From Pararge aegeria (lineage: Eukaryota; Arthropoda; Insecta; Lepidoptera; Nymphalidae): 64,000 nt of DNA. Positions within the stretch are counted from its first letter, which is position 1. Every line of letters starts with the position of its first letter. The DNA lies in NCBI RefSeq assembly GCF_905163445.1, contig NC_053183.1, positions 16,926,001-16,990,000 on the forward strand. Direction: 5' to 3'. The position numbers and the translations under genes are program-made. Positions 1 to 11,300 of the stretch are shown piece by piece. The notes under the pieces were generated by a model. That model was not told the DNA's origin, did no database searches, and saw nothing but the letters and a program-made list of their open reading frames with translations.

Positions 1-178
1 TTGTGTGATGAACATGAATGTTTTTCAGTGTCTGGGTGTTTATCTGTATATTATATGAATTTCTGTGTATTATATTCATAACAATATTCATCAGCTGTCT
101 TAGTACCCATAACACAAGCTACGCTTACTTTGGGGCTAGGTGGCGATGTGTGTACTGTCGTAATATATTTATTTTTAT
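1..178 (+). repeat. SINE S1, 5' truncated by the window edge
   Basis: Contains the TGATGAACATGAATG to GGGGCTAGGTGGCGATG part of S1. Confidence 0.65.
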
Positions 179-359
179 ATTTATATATAAAATTCAAAGT
201 CCTGACTGACTGATATATCAACGCACAGCCTTAATTGCTGGGGCTAGAAACTTAGATAGTAAACTTATTTTATGATATAAAAACGCCGTAAGAAAAGATT
301 CTTAGAAAACGTTTTAATTTTTCAAGTTATACAACTTGAAAAATTGTTCAAAATTTCAA

Positions 360-478
360 CGATAATATAATCGCCATCGCACTCACAACGCATTTTGTAT
401 GTAATCAACGCATCAAAAGTGCCATATATGTGCCTATTTGAATAAAGAAATATTTGACTTTGACTTTGAATTGGTATT
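360..478 (+). mobile_element. Non-LTR 3' terminus (N1), short
   Basis: Contains the CATCAAAAGTGCCATATATG block followed by the TTTGACTTTGACTTTGA tail. Only the last 120 bp are present. Confidence 0.6.
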
Positions 479-935
479 GAATTTAACTAAAACAGAAAAT
501 ACGTGGTTTAGGATTTAGAAGAATCAAATCCCAAAATGGTTTAATAGAATAAAGGATAATTCGTTGGAACACGTACAAACAAGACGTTTAATGAGTTTAT
601 AACTTTATACTTTAAATAAATTAATTTTGAATTTTGTATTTGTATAATGTTATAAACCTATGTTAATTACCAGTCAGTTTTTTTTCTTTTGTATCACGCT
701 ACGACTCTAAGAGATATAGGCAGAAAATTTAATGCAGTGGGTCGTGGGATGAATATTTGTGAGGGACAAAATTTACTTGACAGAATTTGTGGGTATGGAC
801 GAAGTCACGGGTGACTGCTTGTTCTAATAAGTATATACCTATTATTAATTTATACTCTTTATTTGTGTTCCTCGACATCTTAAGAAAAAAAAATGTGACT
901 CTTCGTGAGTAGCGGAATATAAAATAAATAAAATA

Positions 936-1187
936 AATATACTTCGACAATACACACATCACCATCTAGCCCCAAAGTAAGCGTAGCTTGTGTTATGGGT
1001 ACTAAGATAGCTGTTGAATATCTTTATGAATATAATACATATAAATACTTATAATATACAGATAAATACCCAGACACTGAAAAACAATCATGTTCATCAC
1101 ACAAACATTTTCCAGTTGTGGGAATCGAACCCACGGCCTTGGACTCAGAAAGCAGGGTCGCTGCCCACTGCGCCAATCGGCCATCAA
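936..1187 (-). repeat. tRNA-derived SINE S1, near complete
   Basis: On its own strand it starts with GATTGGCGCAGTGGGCAGCG (pol III A-box-like) and has GGTTCGATTCCC (B box). It then has the TGTCTGGGTATTTATCTGTA body and an end CCCAAAG-TAAGCGTAGC in reverse, finishing in a TATTTATTT-like tail. It defines the S1 family of this window. Confidence 0.7.
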
Positions 1188-1800
1188 ATAATAATAAAAG
1201 TATCAAATATAATAATATTAATAAAAGTTGACGTTATATGGTCACTAACAAATATTATAAGGCAAAACTTATTTTCTTGTCGTTTTATAGGTAAATAATT
1301 CTTGGATGGTGTAAAACAAATAATTTAAGAGCCACTTTTTGAGTGCAGGTTTAGAACTTTTAAGAGCCATTCGTTGGATATAGAAAATTAAATATTTTTA
1401 TACCCATCGTATGACTACTCTTTAAAAAGGAGTTCTAGGAATATTTACTGGCGCAAGCCACTTGCATTTACTTACTCTACTATTTTTTTGTTAACGGAAG
1501 ATATATAAACGGAATAGCAATATTCTCGTGCAAACTTAATCGAGTGTTCACATAAGTACGAAAATAAGTTTAACCATACCAAACAAACATAACAACCTAC
1601 CAAATCCGCTTATTCTAATTTTTTATTTTTATTTTAAAAAGTATAAAAAAATAGAAAATAAAGCCTAGTCTGTGTGCCATTCCAGACTATAATCTATCTC
1701 CATCCAAATTTTCCCATTTAGTTGTAACATAGTTATAAGATATCAATATTCTACAAAATATTATTTCCTGCGGAACGCATCAACATACAAACGTAAGACA

Positions 1801-2037
1801 AGACACACATCGCTATCTAGCCCCAAAGTAAGCGTAGCTTGTGTTATTGGTACTAGGATAGTTGATGAATATTTTATGAATATAATACACATTAATACTT
1901 ATAATATACATATAAGCAGCCAGACACTGAAAAACATTCATGTTCATCAAACAAACATTTTTCCAGTTGTGGGAATCGAACCCACGGCCTTGGACGCGGA
2001 AAGCAGGGTCACTGCCCACTGCGCCACTTGGCTGTCA
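1801..2037 (-). repeat. SINE S1
   Basis: Full S1 layout with B box GAATCGAACCC (reverse) and A box region. Confidence 0.68.
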
Positions 2038-2345
2038 AAGTCATATGGCGCCCAATCTCCCGGATGAAACTCTTAGTTCCCCCACCCTAGCAACCAGTTG
2101 TCTCCACCGCCAACGAAGACGAAGAGGTAGCGCTCCAAAAGCAGGGCAAATCAATAAATTGAGCATTAAAATTAAGGGAATGAAAAAAATTATAATTTTC
2201 GGTGCAATTTATGATCATTTAACTCGTCAAATGCCAAGTGTTACAAAAATATTATCAAATGAAGTGTAAGATAATACTTAATTTAATAATATCTTTGTAA
2301 GTAACTTCGTCAGAATTGTTTTAAATTTTATTGTTAACTTTACAG

Positions 2346-2432
2346 ATTTTAAAACGGCAAGAGTATTTTGGGAAATATGGCAAAAGACGCAAAGTAGTTA
2401 TAAACCAAAGCACTTCATACGCAGGGACACAG
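2346..2432 (+). pseudogene. Isolated exon resembling the CNOT4 RRM region
   Basis: An open 87-nt segment lies between a good acceptor (TTAACTTTACAG) and a donor (CACAG, then GTATGAAA). It reads ILKRQEYFGKYGKRRKVV, then INQSTSYAGTQ. This matches my memory of the CNOT4 (CCR4-NOT E3 ubiquitin ligase) stretch leading into its RNA-recognition motif, where KIHK is usual in place of KRRK. Neither the following exon (GPSASAYVTY region) nor the upstream RING exons is seen on the plus strand of this window. Because the splice sites are kept, it looks like a genomic fragment (duplication or transposon capture) and not a retrocopy. A real gene with very long introns is possible but less likely. Confidence 0.5.
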
Positions 2433-2584
2433 GTATGAAAACAATTGCTTTTTATTATAACTTATAAAATTTTTAACTGCAAAGATTGTTAAAAACTCCG
2501 TTCGAATGATTTATTTAGTCCATTATCATATCAACCCATTCTTCAACCTTAATACAATTAGCTTCGGGAGTCATGCTACAATGC

Positions 2585-2825
2585 TAAGCGATGATTGTAG
2601 TTAGGACTTCGGCTTCAGTTTCGGGGGCCCGAACTCGAACCTCGGCTCGCACTCTAGCTTTTCTTCATTATATACGCTTGAAGCAATAAAATATCATTAG
2701 TTTAACGGTGAAGGAAAACATCGTGAGAAAACCAGCACGTCTCAGATCTTCATAATGTTTTGAATGGCGTGTCAAGTCCACTAATGCGCACTTAGCCAGC
2801 GTGATGGACTATAGCCTCATTAAAC
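2585..2825 (+). repeat. tRNA-derived SINE S2
   Basis: Defines S2: a head with a B-box-like CGAACTCGAACCTC, then TTAACGGTGAAGGAAAACAT, CGTGAGAAAACC, and a body through GTGTCAAGTCCACTAATGCG to GCGTGATGGACTATAGCC. Confidence 0.6.
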
Positions 2826-2884
2826 AATCAGTTTATATATACAAGATGTAAAATAGTCTGTTAAAAATATATTCATTTAATTAT

Positions 2885-3202
2885 AGTCTCCAGCACCGAC
2901 GCAATGTTGCCTGTTTATCGGTTTTTTACCGGATATACTTTGGTGAGTGTGCCCAGGAACTTCACAATCTTGTTTCTCCTTCCCCGTTCTACCACAGAAC
3001 AGCGAGACACCGTGAGTGGTGGCATCCTTATGTGGTTGATATTCCATCAACACGCACGAAACGTTTTTTATCCACGTTTCTGATACGTGCCGCTAAGATG
3101 TGGAACGCCCTCCCGGCAACTGTGTTTCCTGCCACGTATAATTTGAGTACCTTCAAGGCTAGAGTGAATAGGCTTTTTCTAGGCAAGCGTGCTCCAACCT
3201 AG
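2885..3202 (+). mobile_element. Non-LTR retrotransposon: C-terminal end of reverse-transcriptase ORF (family N4)
   Basis: An open frame of 105 codons plus TAG begins SLQHRRNVACLSVFYRIYFG and contains FYHRTARH, HPYVVDIPSTRTKRF and AAKMWNALPATVF. It ends FKARVNRLFLGKRAPT. The HRR, FYRIYFGEC and KMWNALP motifs are typical of the region downstream of the RT domain in non-LTR elements. It is 5' truncated, and is nearly identical to 51174-51511. Confidence 0.75.
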
Positions 3203-3725
3203 ACCTCATCATTGCTTTCTAACGGGCATGATTGTCGTAAAACGCTGGTCTACCGTTGATAAAAATTAGCACACAAAATTAAATTATGTAGAAATTGAGG
3301 CTTTACTCGAAGTAATGTGATGAATATTCTTCCACTTCCACACAGCAGTGTAGGGGAAAGTTAAGTAGTGTGTACGTTCTGGGAAAAACTACCTTAGCCC
3401 GATACAAATATAATTGTATAAAACAAGTGGTACAGCGCCATCTATGTTACGTAAGTTACAACCAGTATTTCCATAGAGTGAAGCTCGTTGTCTCGGTACT
3501 AAACAGTCCACCTGTTCTCTGTCGCACTTATGATGCCTGCCATAATGCCCGTAGTATTTATTTATTTACAAACAAGAGAAAACCCATATTTCTGGCCACT
3601 CTTCATTCTTGACGACTTTTCGGGTTGCTTCACAAACCTCTTTAATGAAAAAAGAAAGAAAGGTAAATTCTATAAAAAACTAAAACAATATGTATTTATA
3701 TATAATTAAATACAACTACAACTTT

Positions 3726-3784
3726 TAAATATATATATATATATATATATATTTAAAAGTTATATATATATATATATATATATT
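3726..3784. repeat. TA microsatellite flanked by an inverted repeat
   Basis: ACTTTTAAA and TTTAAAAGT enclose a (TA)n run, followed by a second (TA)n run. Other simple repeats: (TA)n 4171-4202, (AT)n 36229-36250, AAT/TAA runs 7170-7192, 8341-8362, 31629-31649, 56047-56067, 56694-56718, 61861-61881. Confidence 0.7.
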
Positions 3785-3794
3785 TTAAGTAATT

Positions 3795-4169
3795 ATAGAG
3801 TACTAGCTAGGTACGCTAGTTATTCATACGTACGCTTACGCTTTATTTTATTTAAACAATAAACTTACATCATTAAATTTTTAATTTAAGTCTCATAATA
3901 TATTAAATCATTTATTTCTCTCCGTATTCATTCTCTTCTATTCTCTTCTCGAGCGGGTGAAGATCATTATCTACACCCATGTACACCCAACAATAGAATA
4001 TCATCATAGTAAATAAAAGCTATATTTGACAGTTTGACATCTCAAAAATAGGAGTGCTTCGGTCGTCACCAAACTTTACAGGATTACTCGCCAGATCAAT
4101 CCGGAGATTCCCTGAAAGTTTCATTGAAATCGGCCCAGCCTTTTCGGAGCCTATACGGAACATATCCAT

Positions 4170-4204
<35 letters not shown>

Positions 4205-4210
4205 TATTAA
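3795..4210 (-). mobile_element. Non-autonomous Helitron-like element HN1
   Basis: Reverse copy. The 3' side (ACTAGCTAGGTACGCTAG) lies at the left, and the 5' side (GTATGGATATGTTCCGTATA on the minus strand) ends in a TA-repeat. The same internal blocks occur at 15206-15585 and 52745-53145: CACCCATGTACACCCAACA, GGAGTGCTTCGGTCGTCACC. The 3' end is diverged here. Confidence 0.55.
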
Positions 4211-4677
4211 GAAACTTGTACAAGTGATCACAGTGCAACTACTCGCGGCGGCGGCGTGGGTAATAGTAGCGTAAACTACAAATGATACAAAGACTGTTCC
4301 AATTTATTGTTCTAAGTATAATTTTTATGTGTTTGTTTTGAGTCGTTATCTTAGAATGAGAAAGGTTTAATGCTCCCAGAAAGGGTTAAGGCCGTAGTCT
4401 ACATGCTGACACAGTGCCGAGTGATGTTCTCTACATTTTTCATTGCGAGCAGCGACTGTTTATTTATTTTTTTTTTTATTTAGTCATAAGACACACCAGC
4501 AATTAATTTCAACTACATTCATAAAAGAAATTATGTGTTAGAATTACAAATTCTGTCTAGTGCCATTACAATAATCTATTATAGGTGTATACAGCATTAT
4601 CGTTGTTATCTGACTGTTTATAGTATAAGGAGTTAGGTAATTTACGATATAGTGGTGATATAATAACTTCAGCAAAG

Positions 4678-5200
4678 GGCAGCAGTGTTAGCGCAGTCGG
4701 TAAGACTTCGTCTTTACTTTATGGGGCCCGAGTTCGAATCCAAGCATGGAAATCTAAGTTTTCTACGCTAGGTGCGTTTTAAGCAATTAAAATATCACTT
4801 TTTATTGCTCTAACCAGGTTGTTTCTTTAATAGTTTTAAAGGACAATGTGAGATGGTGATAAAAAAAAAATAGCAACCGGCTAAGTTTGTTGTGGGCTTC
4901 TTCTTAGACCAGAGCGCGTTTGGAACCCTCGTAGCTTTAGTTTTAAGTTGACGAATTTATTTATCGCCATTTATCACATCAAAAGTGCCATCTATGGGCC
5001 TATTTGAATAAAGAAATATTTGACTTTGACTTTGACTTTCTTCAACGGTGAAGGAAAACATCGTGCGGAAACCTGCATTCCTAAGAGTCCTTCATAACGT
5101 TCTCAAAGGCGTGTGGAGTCCACCAATCCGCATTGGGCCAGCTTGGTGGACCACGGCTTAAACCTGTACTGGGCTAGAAATGGGTTGATACGATGATGAT
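4678..5200 (+). repeat. SINE S2 split by a LINE end
   Basis: Head at 4678-4795 (TTAGCGCAGTCGGTAAGACT A box, GAGTTCGAATCC B box) and body at 5038-5200. The N1 LINE 3' end separates them. Confidence 0.62.
4796..5037 (+). mobile_element. Non-LTR 3' end (N1) inserted inside an S2 SINE
   Basis: Carries the GCGCGTTTGGAACCCTCGT block and a TTTGACTTTGAC tail. The SINE S2 breaks off at 4795 and resumes at about 5038 at the matching point, so the LINE end inserted into the SINE. Confidence 0.65.
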
Positions 5201-5242
5201 GACAGAAAAAAATAATAATAAAAATTTCGAATTAAAAATATT

Positions 5243-5248
5243 TTTATT
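5243..5248 (-). terminator. Likely polyadenylation signal of gene 1
   Basis: AATAAA on the minus strand, 85 nt after the gene 1 stop codon, in an A/T-rich tract. Placed by sequence and position only. Confidence 0.45.
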
Positions 5249-5332
5249 TAAATATCTCATTCATTTTATCTTGCATTAAAAACAAAGTTAGTGAAATAAC
5301 AATCGGATGTGTTGTAACGAATAACCTGTTGT

Positions 5333-8300
5333 CTACCAGTACCAGTTCACAAAGCGTCTGATGCCTTCTCCCATAATGGTTCCGATTTCGTACTGCAAAA
5401 AATTTTTATTCATTAGCACTCACAGGAACATAAACAAGAATCTATATATTAATACATGAAGTAGTAGTAGTTTTAGTAGCAGTAGAGTTTTTTGTGCCAG
5501 TGCTCGATGTACTACCACCAAATTGGATAGATTAAGGCGTTACTTTACGGAAATCCATAATATATTATGAAAGTTAAGCTTAACTTGCTATAATCCGCGA
5601 ACAGCAGGAGAATCTTTATGGTGTCATTTATAATTACTTTAATCCGTGTATTAATAATTGTTCACTTAACAATTATTCATTGTAAAGTCAACATCTCCTG
5701 AGGATACTCCTTCGGTTTCGGAGCGAAACGTGCCTAGAGGGTACATTGCCGGTGATCTGCTTGCATTGCTTAAGTAATTTTATTTCCACAATATTTTGTT
5801 TTTTTTTTGTTCTTCTTTCTTAGTAATTTATATTTTTTTTTATATTATTTTAAATTTGTTTTTTTAGCTGTTTGCTTGTTTAGCTTGTTTTTTTTAGCCT
5901 TATGTACCCAACGGATTTGCATGCTATGTTCGCATCGAGAAGGCACAATTGTATACACATGCCAAATAGTCCTATCTATACTAATATATAAATCTATAGA
6001 GTTTTTTACGGTTGTTCCGTTAAAACTATTAAACTATACATCCGATTGAATTGAAATTTTGCATCCATGTAGAGGATACATTGACTTAATGGATAGGCTA
6101 ACTTTTTTATAAGTGTAAATCTCCGAAGAGTATAGCGGGGGCGTTAATGATTAGAAAATATCATAAAAAACTAAATTTTGAATTTTAACTCTTTTAGACA
6201 TGAAATTTGGACAGAATTTTTTTGGGCTATGTTACAAGCAAACAAAAGTGTATGTGTAGTCGGTTGCGGGGGTGCTAATGAAAATAAATGAAAATTTTAT
6301 ACTAAAATTCCCACAGACTTAAAATTTAATAAAAGTTTCATGTTTGTTAAATTAAGGTCACTTACTATCAGATTTCGAAAAAATTTAGCCCTAGAGGAGA
6401 TTGGGAAAATTGAGGCGCGAAGCAGGGGCGAGGGCGATTCCAAGCTCCAATTTTTCCCCTCAAGAGAAAATTAAAAAGTCTCACAGATAATTACACTTGA
6501 TCAGCCCATCACACGGGTGGCTTTGCGCATGTTGCTATGCCTTGTGAATTTCCCTGCACACACAAGGCGCTCGATAAAGTTGTTTTCACGCATGGAGTTT
6601 AATTGTAGATATATTTTACCTCGTAGGTCACAAGCCATTCCGGAATTCTTCTGTTCAGTATGTTGTTGGCACAAGAAGAGATGTCACGGGGCTCTCGGCA
6701 ACCGAGACATTTCCAGCTAGCTTCTACGTCGGCCTGAAAAAAAATCATTTATTAAGCGAGCGTGTAGTAGAAACCACCATTTCGGGGAGACCAATTTGTA
6801 TCCCCGGCTTGCACCTGTAACTTTCCGAAGTTATTTGACTTTTTAATCTAGGTCATTAAAATATCACTTGCTTCAACGGCGAAGGAAAACACCGCGAGGA
6901 AACCTGCAAGCCTGTGAGTTTTTCAGTGCAAATATGCAATGAAAACGCCTTTAAGAATATGGTGGAGAACTCTCGGGCATTCAGATTTTCTCTTGTTGAC
7001 TCAAAACCCAGAATAAGCAAAACCCAAGATAACTGATGATGTAATCTACTGAGTTGTCTCTAATCTTGCTGGCTTCTTCTCGGTAGAATCTGCCTTCCGA
7101 ACCGGTGGTAGAGTGTCTACAAACAGACAGACTTGACGTTCCAAAAGTGTTTGATTAGGCCTACTTAAAATAAATAATAATAATAATAATAAATATTATA
7201 TAAATATACTACGACAATACACACCGCCATCTAGCCCCAAAGTAAGCGTAGCTTGTTATGGGTACTAAGATGACTGATGAATATTTTTATGAATAATATA
7301 CATAAATACTTAGAACATACATATAAACACCCAGACACTGACAAACATTCATGCTCATCACACAAACATTTTCCAGTTGTGGGAATCGAACCAACGGCCC
7401 TGGGCTCAGAAAGCAGGGTTGCTGCAAACTGCGCCAATCGGCTGTCGGTGTGCCAATTGTAGGAGAGACCAGAAGGCCAGGGGTCAGAGGGACAGGTTAT
7501 CAGCGGGGGACTATCCTAGAGGAGTCCAGCAACACCGCGTTCTGCATCTTGGCTGCGAGCGAACTCCCATGGAGCCCCAGTCACCTCAGATGGTGAATGA
7601 ATGAATTAATGAATTAATACACTTTTATTGTACACCAAAGAAAAAAAGTAGTTACAGAGATATAAATACATATCATGAGAGTACAATTTGGTGGCCTTAT
7701 AGCGATTTCTTCCAGGCAACCAATGGCGTAGAAAAGAGGTAGGTGGTGCAATAACCTTTAAAATTATACAAATATATAAATAAAATTTATATACATAAAT
7801 ATAACTATAATATATATAAACATACATGAGATTACCCATAATTAATGTAAACTACTAACAATCATATACAACATATGTAAATATGTAAATATATAACATA
7901 AATCATCCTCAATTTATACGATGCTAGGCTAACCGGGATTAAACCATTCGCAGATATTGAGATAAGGATGCTTTCAGTGGACTCCACGTGCCAGTAAACT
8001 GGTGAGCCAGATCAAGTTACTCGGTTTATGCACTCACAAAGTAAATTTTTATTGTTATTATTAAAGTAAATGAAACGTAAAGTATTAAATACCTCTATAT
8101 TGCCCAGGTAGAGGGCCGTGTTTATATTATAGATGGAGACTGGCAGGCCGGGTAAAAGTACTAGTAGCGTATCCGCGTTGAAGCGCAAGTTAGTAAGCGT
8201 AAGGCTGTGGATAAAATAGAATAAATATTAATTCAAAGCACGCGTAAGTTTGAGTAAGTCCATAAAACACAGTGATTTTTTAGCGTAGAACATCGACATC

Positions 8301-11300
8301 TCGTCTGGGAAAGTACTACCACCGTGCTTATTTCTGCCGTTAATAATAATAATAATAATAAAGTTTTTTATTAGAGGCATGTAAACCCATATATCAGCTT
8401 TTATATACAAAGAAATCTTTAATTAAATGTATACATTAAAAATTACATCTAACTGAAATAGTTAATAAACTTATTTCAGATGTCATAGGTTCTTATTTTT
8501 AAGCAGCTTTGTTGCAAAGCTGTGTGATTGTTGCAACTCAGGATGCACACAGATCGGTAAGTGTTCCTACGAATTGTTACTCTGTATATATGCGACGGTT
8601 TTCCACTTACCATCAAGTGGACCAGCTTGGTCTGTCAATTATTACTATAAAAAAAGCTCCTTTAACGTATCCCATCTACAGTAACTCTAAGCAATACTCC
8701 AAATAATAAAAGTTTCCTTCACAAATCATGAAAAATTAAAACATTAATTCTGCATTTCGAAATTTGAAAGCAGCTTATCGAATTAATTACCTATTCGATT
8801 TTTTTTTCCTGTTGCATGAATCTACCGCAATCACTCGAATTGATACCACCGTATTGAAACTCGATATAGGACTATTCTTTTACATCTTTTGAGTTTTTAT
8901 ATTACTTTTTGGTTTATGATTCTTAATCACCAACTAATAGCAGACATTGGGCAGAATAACTTTAAAATATGATTCATAAGGTAATTTTGGACCTACCAAT
9001 GCATGAGTTTAAAGAATGTGTTAAAACACATTTATTACAGCGAGGTTATTATACAATTGATGAATTTCATAATGACAAGGTTGCTTGGAAGCATCCGGCT
9101 CCGCTTTCATCTCTCACAAGATAGCAAAATGAATTTTAAAATGTAAAATGTAAATTGTTGATATTGGAAAAGAGCAACTGCTGAGTTTCTTGCCGGCTTC
9201 TTCTCGGTAGAATCTGCATTCCGGACCGGTGGTAGAGTCACTACACACAGATAGGCTTGACGTTTCAAAAGGCTAAATATTAGGCCTACTTGAAATAAAT
9301 GAATTTTGAATTTTGAATTTTTGAATTTTGAATTTTATACTGATGAAAGACGACAAAAAACTCAAGGTATATACAGTGCAGTTAACATTAAATTTTATTT
9401 GCTTATTATACGTCCATCGGTTTTTCGAGTTATGTGCCCCGCCCATTGCCGACTTTAGTTCTTATTTTATTATCATTTGATTACAAATTTATAGTTTAAA
9501 TTTTTTTTCCTTGTAGTTGTAGTAAATACGTTATTACTTGCCAAATTTCAAAGTCAAAGTCAAAAATATCTTTATTCAAGTAGGCCCATAGGTGGCACTT
9601 TTGATGCGTACATTACAAGGTAGTGAGATGAGGACGATAACCATATTCGTAAACTTAAAACTAAAGCTACGAGGGTTCCAAACGCGTCCTGGTCTAAGAA
9701 GAAGTCTTACCTCAGTTGGAGCAATAATTCACATCCAAGCTTTTTTAACGATTACGTAGTTCTTTATACTAAAATCGGACTTTCTATAAACATTCGTTTA
9801 ATACATATACATACACATTACGTTTAAATTACGTTTAATAAAACTTTGAACTTTTTAAGAGACATCTCCAAAATGTCATTGGATAGTTTATTGTAAAATT
9901 GTATGCAATCTCCTTTAACCGAATTATGAATTTTGTGTAACCTAGTATATTGTAAGTTTATTTTTACTTCTAATGTTCAAATTAGTACAGTCACATTATT
10001 TTTTAAATTTAAAATATTTTATATGAACATACATTAAATTTTCAAATATATACTGATATACACTGTCATTGTTTTAAAATCTTTACATTTATCATAGTTC
10101 TAAATCAACGAAAATTACCCTATAAATTTGTCTCTATATGGTTTCGATTTCAACTTCATACCTCTATGCGTCCCCGATATAAAGGTCTTGATAGACAGAC
10201 AGACTGACCGACAACAAAACGATTCTATATAGGTTTCCATTTTTCCATGTGGTACCCTTTAAACGAGAATAAAGTGATAGTTGGCTTCGCACACGAAGTT
10301 TTTCGTACTAAAGTGCAATATAAAACGCAACATAGTATTAACATATAGTTATATTTTATGACAAAAAAAAATTTACCTTCCAGATGTTTGGAATTCACCT
10401 CCCCTGTCTCCGTAACGACCTTCAACTTTGTAGTTACCTGGAAGAAAATACTTTTAAAATGCAGCTAAAAGGTGCTCTAGACTTTCTTGTAGATATATCT
10501 CTGAAGAACAATTAATTTTTCGGAATAAAAAGTATAAACATATTCCCCGGCTCATAAACTATTTTTATAGGTACATGGAGCACGTCAAAAACACAAACGA
10601 AAAAACTAACTGTATTTTTTTTTTTAGTGTTTTTACTACACTTGGAGGAATTATCAACTTTATAAATTTAAAATGCATATAAAAATTTTCGGAACCGACA
10701 TGATTTTAACCTGCGAACCTCTGGCAATCGCGGCCTGCGCGCTTTCTACAGTCGCTATAAGACTGATGTAAAAAGGCATATCCTAATTTCGGCATCGACG
10801 GTAGGAGAGCCGTAGCTTAATTGGAAAATAAATTTAATTGTATGTGACGTATGTATTCACAATTTGGGCGCGACCATTTTCAAAATAAAAAAATTTATAA
10901 CACCTGTGGGACATTGTATAGTAGGTTAACCAATTTCATTCGGGGATGCTCAATATAAAAAAAAAAAAAATTATTGTAGATCAGATATCAGTAGATGGCA
11001 GCAAATTATGGATAATGGCGGTTAATATTATTAGGACAGCACACACTAAAGTTTTATCTAATCATTTTATGCATACTGTGCCAAAAAATCCGACCGCGTG
11101 GTGGGCGTGGGTATATATACGTCCACCTCCGGGATCCAGGCTGTGCCAAATGTCATCACGAACAAATAAACAAACAAACAGACACTCTTTCATGTAAAAT
11201 ATTACTATGGGTTTAGGTCTCAATTCAAAAATCGACAACGAGCTAAGAACGTGTTCTCAAGTTTGATCTTTAGCAGATTGACTGATACTTTTAGTTATCT

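Noticed and set aside
1120..1187. tRNA gene suggested by A- and B-box matches (also 4678-4750, 25177-25245, 46210-46260)
   Set aside because: No cloverleaf with a full acceptor stem could be laid out, and the boxes belong to dispersed SINE heads.
1002..1298. Overlapping open frames inside S1 SINE copies (also 1813-2269, 7231-7604, 38712-39059, 44911-45675)
   Set aside because: They recur wherever S1 recurs and follow the repeat sequence in every copy; they are repeat-derived frames, not genes.
2346..2432. A real CNOT4 gene on the plus strand of this window
   Set aside because: No RING or downstream RRM exon was found on the plus strand in the first 5 kb or elsewhere; only one exon is present.
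3726..3784. Repeat-spacer arrays such as CRISPR
   Set aside because: Only microsatellites and dispersed eukaryotic repeats are present; no regular spacer structure.
4020..4238. 72-codon open frame on the minus strand (and 52872-53114)
   Set aside because: Both lie inside copies of the HN1 Helitron-like element, which appears non-coding; the similar peptides reflect the shared element.
10225..10425. 66-codon minus-strand frame beginning MKVVTETGEV
   Set aside because: It reads exon 4 of gene 1 in the wrong frame; the spliced frame gives NYKVEGRYGDRGGEFQTSG.
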